Positions 8,497-17,029 of a stretch of DNA of 64,000 nt are shown here, one piece after another (positions within the stretch are counted from its first letter, which is position 1; every line of letters starts with the position of its first letter). The DNA is from Streptomyces sp. NBC_01723 (GTDB lineage: Bacteria > Actinomycetota > Actinomycetes > Streptomycetales > Streptomycetaceae), in assembly GCF_036246005.1 (NCBI RefSeq), contig NZ_CP109171.1, positions 1,476,001 through 1,540,000 on the forward strand, given 5' to 3'. The notes under the pieces are model-generated. The model was not told the DNA's origin. It was given only the letters and a program-made list of their open reading frames with translations, and did not search any database. A program made the position numbers and the translations under genes.

Positions 8497-9539
8497 TTGG
8501 CACCTTCCTTCACCAGCGCGGACGGCGTCTCGCTCGTCGCGTTCACCACGTCGATCTGGAGGCCCTGTTCGCGCAGGAAGCCGACGGGCACGACGTTGTC
8601 CTCGTAGCGGCCGGGCAGTTCGATGCGCATCCGGCCGACCTGGAGGCCGCCGACGGTGTCGATGGCGGCGCCGAGGATCGATATGTCGATGTTGTAGGTG
8701 CGGGAGAGCTGGGAGACGACCGGCTGGGTGGCGGCCTCGCCGTGGAAGGTGATGTCGAGGACGGTGCGGTCGTCGGCGGAGGCGTCGCCGCCGACCGGGA
8801 AGAGCGCGGCGGCCAGTTCGGAGCCCGGAGTGGCGAGGAGTTCGCCGACGGTGCCGGACTCGACGATGCGGCCGTGTTCCATGAGGGCGGCGGAGTCGCA
8901 GATGGTCTTGACGACGTCCATCTCGTGGGTGATGAGCAGAACGGTCAGACCGAGCTGCTGGTTCAGGTCGCGCAGCAGCTGGAGGATGGAGCGGGTGGTC
9001 TCCGGGTCGAGGGCGCTGGTGGCCTCGTCGGAGAGCAGCACCTTGGGGTCGCCGGCCAGGGCGCGGGCGATGCCGACGCGCTGCTTCTGGCCGCCGGAGA
9101 GCTGGGCGGGATAGGCCCCCGCCTTGTCGGCGAGGCCGACGAGGTCGAGCAGCTCCAGCGCCTTGCGGGAACGTTCCTTCCCGGACTTGCCGAGGATCTC
9201 CAGGGGCAGTTCGACGTTGTCCCGCACGGTCCGCGCGGAGAGCAGGTTGAAGTGCTGGAAGACCATGCCGATGCGGCTGCGTGCCTGCCGCAGTTCGCGG
9301 CTCGCGCGGGGGCCGCGGCCGGCCAGCGCGGTGAGGTCCTGGCCGGCGACGGTCACCGTGCCGGCCGTGGGCCGCTCCAGGAGGTTGACGCAGCGGATGA
9401 GCGAGGACTTGCCGGCGCCGGACTGGCCGATGACGCCGTACACCTCGCCCTCGCGGACGTGCAGGTCGACGCCGTCCAGGGCGGTGACCTCGCGGCCGCG
9501 TGAGCGATAGACCTTCGTGAGGCCCGATGTGGTGATCAC
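8493..9539 (-). CDS. metN: Methionine ABC transporter ATPase
   Basis: A 348-residue ATPase with Walker A GQSGAGKSSL, signature LSGGQKQRVGIARAL and Walker B VLLSDEATSALD. A C-terminal NIL regulatory domain (about residues 265-345) in MetN binds methionine and inhibits transport. The start is uncertain: GTG at 9539 has a GGAA 7 bases upstream and fits the usual MetN N-terminus; an in-frame GTG at 9554 has a poor ribosome site. The mRNA appears to have a leader of roughly 300 bases that carries a short Cys/Met peptide. Confidence 0.92.
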   Translation of the reverse strand: MITTSGLTKVYRSRGREVTALDGVDLHVREGEVYGVIGQSGAGKSSLIRCVNLLERPTAGTVTVAGQDLTALAGRGPRASRELRQARSRIGMVFQHFNLLSARTVRDNVELPLEILGKSGKERSRKALELLDLVGLADKAGAYPAQLSGGQKQRVGIARALAGDPKVLLSDEATSALDPETTRSILQLLRDLNQQLGLTVLLITHEMDVVKTICDSAALMEHGRIVESGTVGELLATPGSELAAALFPVGGDASADDRTVLDITFHGEAATQPVVSQLSRTYNIDISILGAAIDTVGGLQVGRMRIELPGRYEDNVVPVGFLREQGLQIDVVNATSETPSALVKEGAK

Positions 9540-9776
9540 GTGGGTTTCCGTCACTGTCGAGTGCGCGGCGCGGTGGTGGGCGCCGGGCACGGGGCGTTGT
9601 TCTTCGGGGGCTTGGGGTCCTTCGGAACGCGGCACGTTCTCGCGGTGGCGGTGCGACCCGGCTGACCGGGGAGAAACGTGTGCGCGGGGCGTGGCTCAGC
9701 CGCGTGCGCGGGGCACGGTTGCGGTCATGAGCGGCGCTCGCTTCGGGGCGCGAGGCTCAGGTGGTGCAGGGGCCCT
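9540..9776 (-). promoter_or_regulatory. metNIQ leader segment between leader peptide and metN
   Basis: This 237-base stretch of the metN leader has no gene. On the minus strand it holds a stem-loop CTCGC/GCGAG (about 9738-9756) soon after the leader-peptide stop, and two direct copies of an 11-mer (GTGCGCGGGGC on the plus strand, near 9680 and 9704). I found no match to a SAM riboswitch on the minus strand. With the leader peptide, this layout suggests translation-dependent attenuation; that is inference. Confidence 0.4.
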
Positions 9777-9842
9777 CTAGAAGGCGCACATTCGACACGT
9801 GCGAGGAGCGATGCGGCACATACAACGAGCACCGGGCGTCAT
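9777..9842 (-). CDS. Cys/Met-rich leader peptide of metNIQ
   Basis: A 21-residue ORF that ends in RCMCRIAPRTCRMCAF, with four Cys and three Met counting the start. It has GAGG five bases before its ATG. An in-frame ATG at 9884 would extend it to 35 residues (Ser/Thr-rich extension). It lies ~240 bases upstream of metN on the same strand. Cys-rich short ORFs are known to control sulfur genes by attenuation in mycobacteria; a CxC and CRMC peptide in front of a methionine importer fits a sensor of cysteine or methionine charging. The peptide itself probably has no enzymatic role. Confidence 0.6.
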   Translation of the reverse strand: MTPGARCMCRIAPRTCRMCAF

Positions 9843-9921
9843 CGTCGCCTCGGTCGCAGGGGTGCGGTCGCTCGTCGTGCTCATGCGATCAGTAAAGCAG
9901 ACGTGTACTCGTGACCGGACG

Positions 9922-9946
9922 CCGCTGTCCGCATGATGGACAGCGG
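9922..9946 (-). terminator. Hairpin after the HAD phosphatase gene
   Basis: A perfect 9-bp stem (CCGCTGTCC/GGACAGCGG) with a 7-base loop lies 30 bases past the stop at 9977 and before the presumed metN promoter. No U-tract is present. Confidence 0.55.
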
Positions 9947-9976
9947 TGGACGGTGGTGTGGTCGCGGGCCGGTGGA

Positions 9977-10627
9977 TCAGCCCCGGACGACGATCTCGAT
10001 GCCCGCGTCGGTGACCAGTGGGGACAAGGCCGACAGGTCGGTGACCACCAGGTCGGCCTCGAGTTCGCCGGGCCGGTGGGTTGTGGCCAACGCCACGGTC
10101 CGCATCCCGGCGGCGCGGCCGGCCCGCAGACCGGCGGGGGCGTCCTCGAAGACGACGCAGTCGGCCGGGTCGACGCCCAGGACGCGGGCGCCCAGCAGGT
10201 AGGGCTCGGGGTCGGGCTTGCCGCGTGTGACGTCGTCGGCGGCGACGAGGTTCTTGGGGAGGACGTCGACGGCCCCGAGCCGGGCCTCGGCGAGCCGCCG
10301 GGTCGCGGAGGTGACCACGGCCCAGCGGTCGGCGGGCAGCGCGTCGAGGAAGTCCCGGGTGCCGGGCAGCAGTCGTACTCCGCCGTTCGGCACGTCCTCG
10401 ACCTCCAGCTGCTCGATCCGCGCGACGGCCCGCGGCACCGCGTGGGCGGGGAGCAGGTCGGCGGCTATCTCGGCGGCGGTCCGGCCGTGCAGTTCGACCC
10501 GTGAGAACTCCTCCGCGGTGATCCCGTACTCGCCGGCCCACCGCGTCCAGCAGCGGCCCACGGACTCGAGGGAGGAGACGAGGGTTCCGTCGTTGTCGAA
10601 CAGCAGGGCCTGCGCGTGGAGCTTCAT
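9977..10627 (-). CDS. HAD-superfamily sugar-phosphatase-like hydrolase
   Basis: A 216-residue HAD subfamily IA hydrolase. Motif I is FDNDGTLV (nucleophile Asp), motif II is VVTSATRRL, motif III Lys lies in RGKPDPEPYL and motif IV is VVFEDAPAGLRAG. The combination resembles small sugar- or polyol-phosphate phosphatases, but the substrate is not decidable. The ATG at 10627 follows GGGGGC; the 32-residue upstream extension is Pro/Arg-rich and not domain-like. Confidence 0.85.
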   Translation of the reverse strand: MKLHAQALLFDNDGTLVSSLESVGRCWTRWAGEYGITAEEFSRVELHGRTAAEIAADLLPAHAVPRAVARIEQLEVEDVPNGGVRLLPGTRDFLDALPADRWAVVTSATRRLAEARLGAVDVLPKNLVAADDVTRGKPDPEPYLLGARVLGVDPADCVVFEDAPAGLRAGRAAGMRTVALATTHRPGELEADLVVTDLSALSPLVTDAGIEIVVRG

Positions 10628-10721
10628 GCCCCCGACCCTACGGGTCCGCCGCGGGTCGGTGCCGGGTGCGGGGGCGGGGCCGGGGACGGCGGGCCTTTTG
10701 GGCCGTAATAGGCTCGCTGCC

Positions 10722-11081
10722 ATGCTTGACGCCCTGACGCTGGTGACCGGTGTCGCCGCGCTGCTGCTCGCCGCCTGGTGCGGCTGGGCGGCCTACCGTG
10801 ACCAGCCGACCAAGGACTGGCACTTCATCGGCATGGCCGTGGTCTCGCTGCTGGCGCTGGTCCAGCTCGTGGTCGGGATCGTGCAGCTGGCGCGGGGCGA
10901 GGAGCCGGACCAGGGCACGACGATCTTCGTGGCGTATCTGCTGGGCGCCTTCGCCTGTGTTCCTGCGGCGGGGTTCATGTCGCTGGCCGAGCGCACCCGC
11001 TGGGGCTCGGTGACGGTGGCCGCGGGCGGCGTCGTCCTCGCCGTCCTGGAGGTGCGGCTGTATGACATCTGGGGAGGCTGA
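10722..11081 (+). CDS. Small four-helix membrane protein of unknown function
   Basis: A 119-residue protein with four hydrophobic segments (about residues 2-24, 37-57, 69-86 and 95-112) and short charged loops (YRDQPTKDWH, RGEEPDQG). I do not recognise a catalytic motif. It is followed one base later by a second small membrane protein, so the pair is probably co-transcribed and may form a complex. Function unknown. Confidence 0.75.
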   Translation: MLDALTLVTGVAALLLAAWCGWAAYRDQPTKDWHFIGMAVVSLLALVQLVVGIVQLARGEEPDQGTTIFVAYLLGAFACVPAAGFMSLAERTRWGSVTVAAGGVVLAVLEVRLYDIWGG

Positions 11082-11082
11082 C

Positions 11083-11499
11083 GTGGTGGCCACGGAGGAG
11101 AAGCCGGCCGGTGCGCGGCTGATCAGCGGGCCCGGGATCCTGCTGGTGTGGCTGTACGGGGTGATGGTGGTCGGCGCCGTGTCCCGCTCCGCGTACCAGA
11201 TCGCGACCGAGTTCGACCGGGCGCCGCTGCCCTACACGCTGTCCGCCCTGGCGGGTCTCGTGTACGGGTTCATCACGTACACGCTGGTGCGCGGCGGTGA
11301 GACGGCCCGCAGAGCGGCGGTGGTGTGCTGCGCCGCAGAGCTGGTGGGCGTGCTGACGGTCGGCACCTGGACGATGGTGGAGCCGTCCGCCTTCCACGAC
11401 GCGACCGTGTGGTCCGACTACGGGATGGGCTACCTCTTCATTCCCGTACTGCTGCCGCTGTCCGCGCTCTACTGGCTGCGCCGGGCCCGCACCGCTTGA
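11083..11499 (+). CDS. Small membrane protein, partner of the preceding gene
   Basis: A 138-residue protein with four predicted membrane segments (for example ILLVWLYGVMVVGAV and YLFIPVLLPLSALYWL). GTG at 11083 is chosen because GGGGAGG lies just upstream and this start leaves a one-base gap from the previous stop. An ATG at 11062 would overlap the previous gene by 20 bases and lacks such a site. Function unknown. Confidence 0.72.
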   Translation: MVATEEKPAGARLISGPGILLVWLYGVMVVGAVSRSAYQIATEFDRAPLPYTLSALAGLVYGFITYTLVRGGETARRAAVVCCAAELVGVLTVGTWTMVEPSAFHDATVWSDYGMGYLFIPVLLPLSALYWLRRARTA

Positions 11500-11525
11500 C
11501 GCCGCCGTACGGTCCCGGCGGTGGG

Positions 11526-12023
11526 TCAGGCGGTCGTCGCGTACGCCTTGGCGGGCTTCTCCAGGACGATCATGGGAACGCCGTCGTCACCCTGGGCGGT
11601 GCCCACCGTCTCGTAGCCGACCCGCCGGTACAGCCGCAGGCCGCTCTCGCTGCGGTGTCCGGTGTGCAGGCGGAAGCGCTTGGCGCCCCGCTCGTCGGCG
11701 AGGGCGGCCTCGGCGGCCCGCAGCAGGCGGGCTCCGATGCCGTGTCCCTGGAGCCGGGGATGGACGCACAGCTTGCCGATGGCGGCGGCGCCGTCCTCGC
11801 TCACCCGGCCGCGCACCGAGCCGACGACCTCCTCGCCGAGCCGCGCCACGTAGACGCAGTCGGCGGCGACCTCGCCGCGCACGGAGTCCAGGGTCTGGAC
11901 GAGCGGGTCGATGCGGTAGTTGCCGTACAGCGCCGCCTCGCTCTGGAAGCAGAGGTACTGCAACCGGAAGATCTGCTCGGCGTCCTTTTCGGTCGCCGCC
12001 GAGATGGTCACGCTCATGCCCAT
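11526..12023 (-). CDS. GNAT family acetyltransferase
   Basis: A 165-residue GNAT protein with a complete fold: N-terminal ATEKDAEQIFRLQYLCF, central LCVHPRLQGHGIGARLLRAAEAAL (the GHGIGARL turn binds acetyl-CoA pyrophosphate), and C-terminal GLRLYRRVGYETVG. The ATG at 12023 follows GGGAGG at a 9-base spacing. Substrate unknown. It faces the small membrane pair convergently. Confidence 0.85.
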   Translation of the reverse strand: MGMSVTISAATEKDAEQIFRLQYLCFQSEAALYGNYRIDPLVQTLDSVRGEVAADCVYVARLGEEVVGSVRGRVSEDGAAAIGKLCVHPRLQGHGIGARLLRAAEAALADERGAKRFRLHTGHRSESGLRLYRRVGYETVGTAQGDDGVPMIVLEKPAKAYATTA

Positions 12024-12080
12024 GTGCGCATGCCTCCCGCTCACCTGATCACCAGTGGTCCCCCACTCCTATCCCCGTCC

Positions 12081-12575
12081 TCAGCGGGCCGCAACCTCCG
12101 GCGTCAACAATCGGCGCAGACATCCCAGACATCGGGAACGTTCCGGTCCAAGGCTGCCCTGTGAGATACCCAACTCCCCCGCGATCTCCCGGTATGTGAG
12201 GTCTCTCTGCGACAACAGCGCCTCCATCAGCCGGGGGCAGCGGCCGGGCAGCCTGCGCACCGCGTCGCGCAGGGCGCGGTGCCGGGCGGCGGCGAGGGCG
12301 AGTTGCTCGGGATCGTGCTCGGCGGCACCGGCGGGCTCGGTCTCGTACGGCCGCTCGCGCCGGGTCGTCCGGCGGGTGCGGCGGGCCTCGGTGCGGACGG
12401 CGCGGCGCAGCCAGCGGTGCGGGTCGGAGGGCGGGCCGTCGGCCTCCAGGCGTTCCAGCAGGCGCAGCCAGACCGCCTGTTCGAGGTCGCCGGGCTCGGC
12501 CCCGGACGCATGTGCCTCGGCCGCGGCCTCGGCGGTGAGCAGGGGACTCAGGGAGGTGACCAGGTCGTGCGTCAT
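12081..12575 (-). CDS. ECF-like sigma factor
   Basis: A 164-residue protein with a divergent sigma-2-like region (LEQAVWLRLLERLEADGPPSDPHRWLRRAVRTEARR, quoted only in part as a fold cue) and a sigma-4-like helix-turn-helix near the C-terminus (DLTYREIAGELGISQGSLGP). It resembles small streptomycete ECF-type sigma factors. No anti-sigma gene is adjacent. ATG at 12575 is used; its ribosome site is weak, and a GTG lies two codons upstream. Confidence 0.75.
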   Translation of the reverse strand: MTHDLVTSLSPLLTAEAAAEAHASGAEPGDLEQAVWLRLLERLEADGPPSDPHRWLRRAVRTEARRTRRTTRRERPYETEPAGAAEHDPEQLALAAARHRALRDAVRRLPGRCPRLMEALLSQRDLTYREIAGELGISQGSLGPERSRCLGCLRRLLTPEVAAR

Positions 12576-12649
12576 ACGCACGTCGACGCGGCCGCCCGGG
12601 CGGCGGGTTGCCCGGGCGGCCGAAGCTCACCCCAACCGGGGGCGGACGC

Positions 12650-13825
12650 TCAGCCGTTGACGAAGTCCTCGCGGGCCAGCACGCCGGTGTCCGGGTTGTC
12701 GGTGAAGATGCCGTCGATGCCGGTGGCGAAGTAGGTGCGGAACGCCCCGAAGACGTCACCGTAGGCGTCGGGGTCGCCGCCCTTGCGGAACTCGGCGGGC
12801 AGGAAGGGGTTCTCGTTGCGCATGGTGTAGGGGTGCAGGATCAGGCCCGCGCGGTGCGCGTCGCGGACCAGGGTCGTCGGTTCGGTGAGCCGGCCCGCGG
12901 AGTCCTTCGGGATGATCAGGTCGAGCGTGGGACCGATGCCCTGCGCGTAGGAGGCGATCTCCTTGAGGCCCTTCGGCGTGATCAGGTCGGCCGTGGTGCG
13001 CGGGTCGCCGGTCTCGACGAAGTCCCAGGGGCGGCTGTTCGCGCCGGACAGCAGGACGGCGAGGGGGTTGCCGACGAGCCTGTTCATCCGCTGGATGCTG
13101 GTGGGTTCGAAGGACTGGATGACGACGGGCGAGTTCTTGCGGTCCTTGCCGTACTTGCGCAGCAGCCGCGCGAGGCGCTCCTCCGTGCCCAGGCCCAGCT
13201 TGCGGAAGTAGGTGGGGTGCTTGAGTTCGGGGTAGATCCAGACCTGCCTGCCCCGCCTGCGGGTCTGCTCGTTCTGCCAGCGGAGCACCTCTTCGAAGGT
13301 GGGGATCTCCCAGCGGCCGTCGTAGAGGGTGTTGTGCGGGCGGTTGGCCGGGATGCGCTCGGTCGCGCGGAGCGTCTTCAGCTCGGCGAGGGTGAAGTCC
13401 TCGGTGAACCAGCCGGTGGTGGAGACGCCGTCGAGCAGCTTGGTGCGCTCGCGGTCGGCGAACTCGGGGTGGTCGGCGACGTCGGTGGTGCCGCCGATCT
13501 CGGGCTCGTGGCGGCAGACGAGGTGGCCGTCCCTGGTCGGTACCAGGTCGCCGGCCTCGACGATGTCGGCGCCCATGTCGAGGGCCAGTTCGTAGGAGCC
13601 GAAGGTGTGCTCGGGGCGGTAGCCGCTGGCGCCGCGGTGGCCGATGACGGTCGGTACGGGCAGGCCTCCCAGGCCGCCGCCGTGCCCCCCGCCGTGCCCG
13701 GTGCCGGCGGCTCTCGCCGTGCCGGACAGGCCGAACACGGCTCCGCCCGCGCCGAGCACCGCCGCTCCGAGCAGCGCGCGCCGTCCCGTGCCGCCCGCCT
13801 GCTCGTCCGACTCCTGCGTTCCCAT
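12650..13825 (-). CDS. glpQ: Secreted glycerophosphodiester phosphodiesterase
   Basis: A 391-residue GlpQ/GDPD protein. A Tat-like signal peptide (TGRRALLGAAVLGAG) ends about residue 41. A Gly/His-rich linker precedes the TIM-barrel domain, which opens with the catalytic HRGASGYRPEHT. YPELKHP and FTDNPD are further family segments. It would hydrolyse glycerophosphodiesters to glycerol-3-phosphate and an alcohol outside the cell. The ATG has AGGAGG six bases upstream. It lies next to the sigma-like gene on the same strand. Confidence 0.9.
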   Translation of the reverse strand: MGTQESDEQAGGTGRRALLGAAVLGAGGAVFGLSGTARAAGTGHGGGHGGGLGGLPVPTVIGHRGASGYRPEHTFGSYELALDMGADIVEAGDLVPTRDGHLVCRHEPEIGGTTDVADHPEFADRERTKLLDGVSTTGWFTEDFTLAELKTLRATERIPANRPHNTLYDGRWEIPTFEEVLRWQNEQTRRRGRQVWIYPELKHPTYFRKLGLGTEERLARLLRKYGKDRKNSPVVIQSFEPTSIQRMNRLVGNPLAVLLSGANSRPWDFVETGDPRTTADLITPKGLKEIASYAQGIGPTLDLIIPKDSAGRLTEPTTLVRDAHRAGLILHPYTMRNENPFLPAEFRKGGDPDAYGDVFGAFRTYFATGIDGIFTDNPDTGVLAREDFVNG

Positions 13826-14318
13826 GAGGGCCTCCTGCCGTCGACGTCGGTGCGGGCCGATCGTAGGGGCGCGTACATGACGAGTGGGAGACCGTGGCCG
13901 GAACACGCGGGTGCGAGGTGATGTCGTACGCGGTACGAGCGTGGCGCCGGAGGCCCCTGAGAGTGGTGGGTGCGGATGGCTGACGGGCCGTCGGCTTGAG
14001 GGCGGTCTGCGGGGGTACCCGATGTCACACGGGTCGGTGGCGCGGCTCCGGCGGCGCGCCTCGTACGGTGCGGGCGGCGCCCGTGCTTCGATCCGGGCCG
14101 GGTCGGCACACCCGGACCGGCGACACACCGGTCTCCGGGCGCGACCTGCCTCACACCGGCGTGGGGACGTTACCGCCGCGCAACACGACGGCACCGCAGG
14201 TGAACACGCGTCAACACCGCGTAAGACCCGGGTGACCCGAGGTGCGTGACCCCCTGGGCCGCGAGTAATGTCCTCACCTGCACAGACTCATACCGCATCC
14301 CCGACACCGGAGGACCCG
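13826..14318. other. Intergenic region between divergent glpQ-like and plsC-like genes
   Basis: About 490 bases with no convincing gene on either strand. It must hold the promoters of both flanking genes. An in-frame ATG at 14268 could extend the downstream acyltransferase by 17 residues but has no ribosome site. Confidence 0.5.
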
Positions 14319-14990
14319 TTGTCCCGCTTCGCGCTCATCAAGGCAGTGCTCGGCCCGATCATGCGCCTGATGTTCCGCCCACGGGTGGAGGGCGTGGAGA
14401 ACATCCCGGGCGACGGTCCGGTGATCCTGGCCGGCAACCACCTCACCTTCATCGACTCGATGATCCTGCCGCTGGTCTGCGACCGGCAGGTCTTCTTCAT
14501 CGGCAAGGACGAGTACGTCACGGGCAAGGGCTTCAAGGGCCGCCTGATGGCCTGGTTCTTCACCGGCGTCGGCATGATCCCGGTCGACCGCGACGGCGGC
14601 CGGGGCGGTGTCGCGGCGCTGATGACCGGGCGCCGGGTGCTGGACGAGGGCCGGGTCTTCGGCATCTACCCGGAGGGCACCCGCTCCCCCGACGGCCGCC
14701 TCTACCGCGGCCGCACCGGCATCGCCCGGCTGACCCTGATGACCGGCGCCCCCGTCGTCCCGTTCGCCATGATCGGCACCGACAAGCTCCAGCCGGGCGG
14801 CGCGGGGCTGCCCCGGCCGGGCAAGGTCACGGTCCGCTTCGGCGAGGCGATGGAGTTCTCCCGCTACGAGGGCATGGACCGCGACCGCTACGTCCTGCGC
14901 GCCGTGACCGACTCCGTGATGACCGAGGTCATGCGGCTGTCGGGCCAGGAGTACGTGGACATGTACGCGAGCAAGGCGAAGGCGGCGTAA
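14319..14990 (+). CDS. 1-acyl-glycerol-3-phosphate acyltransferase (PlsC-like)
   Basis: A 223-residue acyltransferase with block I NHLTFID (NHx4D), block III YPEGTRSPDG and block IV APVVPFAMIG. The family acylates lysophosphatidic acid or related acceptors at the membrane in phospholipid synthesis. A TTG at 14319 is preferred because GGAGG lies five bases upstream; the ATG at 14268 lacks one. The region between ATG and TTG is polar and poorly conserved in character. Confidence 0.88.
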   Translation: MSRFALIKAVLGPIMRLMFRPRVEGVENIPGDGPVILAGNHLTFIDSMILPLVCDRQVFFIGKDEYVTGKGFKGRLMAWFFTGVGMIPVDRDGGRGGVAALMTGRRVLDEGRVFGIYPEGTRSPDGRLYRGRTGIARLTLMTGAPVVPFAMIGTDKLQPGGAGLPRPGKVTVRFGEAMEFSRYEGMDRDRYVLRAVTDSVMTEVMRLSGQEYVDMYASKAKAA

Positions 14991-15292
14991 GCCTCCGGCG
15001 GACCCGCGGGATTGACCTCACGCCCCTCGCCCACGTGCGCCGGGTGGGCCGACCGCCCTCGTCGGCGCCGTACTCCCCCGTGCGGGGCCACGCGGGTCGG
15101 TCGGGCATCACCGCCGGGCCGGGACGTGATCCACCAAGCACGGCTGGAGCCTCGCACCTCGCGGAGGCCGGGCCGCTCGGCCATGGATGAGGCAGGCCGT
15201 CCACGACGCGCACGGCTGACCGCGCGATCGGCGGAGAGAACCGCGACCGCGGACAGCGCGCCGCGCCACCGCACGCACCGGACCCGCCCAAG

Positions 15293-15375
15293 CCACGGCG
15301 GCGGGTGCCGCAGGACGCGGACGGCAGACGCCCACACCACGGCGGCGGGTCCTCGAATCGCGGACGGCAGACGCC
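15293..15375. repeat. Two direct ~40-base repeats, 44-base period
   Basis: 15293-15332 and 15337-15375 share CCACGGCGGCGGGT at the left end and CGCGGACGGCAGACGCC at the right, with a diverged centre. Confidence 0.75.
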
Positions 15376-15437
15376 GGTGCGGCACTCCCCGAGTACCACG
15401 GGCGGCAACCGTGCCACGGACGGCAGGCCCCGCAGAC

Positions 15438-15481
15438 CACGAACGGCGAGCCGCACCCCAGGGTGTGGCTCGCCGTTCGTG
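15438..15481. terminator. Long hairpin terminating the exporter operon
   Basis: A 21-bp stem (outer arm CACGAACGGCGAGCC, one G-T pair near the tip) with a CA loop begins 16 bases after the exporter stop. It has no U-tract and could work on both strands. Confidence 0.75.
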
Positions 15482-15496
15482 TGTCCGCGCCGGGGG

Positions 15497-17029
15497 CTAC
15501 GGGTGTTCCACCCCGTCCTCCAGGCGCTGGCCCCGGAGCAGGAACCAGGAGGCCACCGCGGCGGCCAGGAGGACCGCGGCGCCGACACCGGCCGCGAGGG
15601 TCAGGCCGTCGACGAAGGCCTGGCGGGCGGAGTCCAGGAGCGCCCCGGCCGTGTCGGCGGGGAGACCCGCGGCGGCCTCCACCGCGCCCCCCAGTGACTC
15701 GTGTGCCGCCGCCGGAGTGCCCGCCGGACCGGTGAAGTCGCGGTAGATGCCGGTCACGATGGAGCCGAGCACCGCGATGCCGAGCGCGGCGCCGAGTTCG
15801 TACGCCGTCTCGGAGACCGCCGAGGCGGCGCCCGCCTGTTCCTTGGGCACGCTGGAGAGGATCACGTCGGCGGTCACGGTGAAGGAGAACCCGGCGCCGA
15901 CGCCGACGACCAGCAGGGCCGCGCCGAGCAGCGGGTAGCCGGTGTTCTGCCCGACGACGGTCAGGGCGGCGAGCGCGAGGCCGACGGCGGCGAGCCCGCC
16001 CGCGACCACGGCACGGACCGAGAAGCGCCGGGCCGCGCGGCCCGCGATCAGACCCGCCACCACCGCGCCGACGGCGGCCGGCAGCTCGGCCAGTCCCGCC
16101 TCGAAGGGCCGCCTGCCCTGGACGAGTTGCAGGTACTGGGAGAGGAAGAACACCAGCCCCGACAGGCCCAGGATGGTCAGCAGGTCGGCCAGGACCGCCC
16201 CGCTGAAGCCCCGGCTGCGGAACAGCCGCATGTCGAGCAGCGGCTTCGGCATCGTCAGCTGACGGCGCACGAACCCGTGGAGCGCGGCGGCGCCCAGCAG
16301 GCCCGCGGCGAGCGTGGCCCACGCGAAGCCGTGCGCGGCGGCCTCCTTGACGGCGTACACGACACCGACCATGCCGACCAGGGAGAGGGTGACGCTCAGC
16401 AGGTCCCACGGGCCGGGGTTGGGGTTGCGGGACTCGGGCAGCAGCTTGGCGCCGACGACGACCAGGACGGCCATCACGGGCAGGTTGATCAGGAAGACCG
16501 AGCCCCACCAGAAGTGCTCCAGCAGGAACCCGCCGACGATCGGGCCGACCGCCGTACCGGCGGAGGCGGTGGCGCCCCAGATGCCGACGGCGAGGCTGCG
16601 TTCGCGCGGGTCGTGGAAGAGGTTCCGGATCAGGGCGAGGGTGGCGGGCATCAGGGTGGCGCCCGCGACGCCGAGCAGCGCCCGGGCGAGGATCATCAGC
16701 TCGGGCGTGTGCGCGTAGGCGTTGAGCACGGATATCGCGCCGAACGCCGTGGCGCCCACGAGCAGGATCCGCTTGCGGCCGATGCGGTCGCCGAGGCTGC
16801 CCATGGAGACGAGCAGACCGGCGATGACGAAGGAGTAGACGTCGCCGATCCAGAGCAGCTGGGTGCCGGACGGGGCGAGGTCCTCACTGATGTAGGGGGT
16901 CGCGAGACCGAGCACGGTCGCGTCGACGGCCACCAGCAGCACGGCCAGCACGAGGACGGACAGCGCCAGCCAGCGGCCGGGGCGCTTCACCGCCTCGGTC
17001 GTGTGTGCCGACTGCAGGGTGCGGGTCAT
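15497..17029 (-). CDS. DHA2-family MFS drug exporter
   Basis: A 510-residue transporter with about 14 membrane helices. Motif A is GSLGDRIGRKRILL after helix 2 and a motif-C-like GTAVGPIVGGFLLEHFWW lies in helix 5. The family exports drugs and natural products by proton antiport. Its ATG overlaps the stop of the upstream TetR gene by four bases (ATGA), so repressor and exporter form one operon and the exporter is probably induced by a TetR ligand. A strong hairpin follows. The substrate is unknown. Confidence 0.92.
   Translation of the reverse strand: MTRTLQSAHTTEAVKRPGRWLALSVLVLAVLLVAVDATVLGLATPYISEDLAPSGTQLLWIGDVYSFVIAGLLVSMGSLGDRIGRKRILLVGATAFGAISVLNAYAHTPELMILARALLGVAGATLMPATLALIRNLFHDPRERSLAVGIWGATASAGTAVGPIVGGFLLEHFWWGSVFLINLPVMAVLVVVGAKLLPESRNPNPGPWDLLSVTLSLVGMVGVVYAVKEAAAHGFAWATLAAGLLGAAALHGFVRRQLTMPKPLLDMRLFRSRGFSGAVLADLLTILGLSGLVFFLSQYLQLVQGRRPFEAGLAELPAAVGAVVAGLIAGRAARRFSVRAVVAGGLAAVGLALAALTVVGQNTGYPLLGAALLVVGVGAGFSFTVTADVILSSVPKEQAGAASAVSETAYELGAALGIAVLGSIVTGIYRDFTGPAGTPAAAHESLGGAVEAAAGLPADTAGALLDSARQAFVDGLTLAAGVGAAVLLAAAVASWFLLRGQRLEDGVEHP

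Larger units (their letters stand above)
14991..15496. other. 506-base intergenic region with a tandem repeat and a long hairpin
   Basis: No convincing gene. It contains two direct copies of a ~40-base sequence (15293-15375) and a 21-bp hairpin (15438-15481) just past the stop of the exporter gene. The remainder is GC-rich without recognisable features. Confidence 0.5.

Noticed and set aside
9670..9790. Possible SAM riboswitch near metN
   Set aside because: A GGTCATGAGC stretch near 9723 superficially resembles a SAM-IV start but lies on the strand opposite to metN, and no matching core was found on the metN strand.
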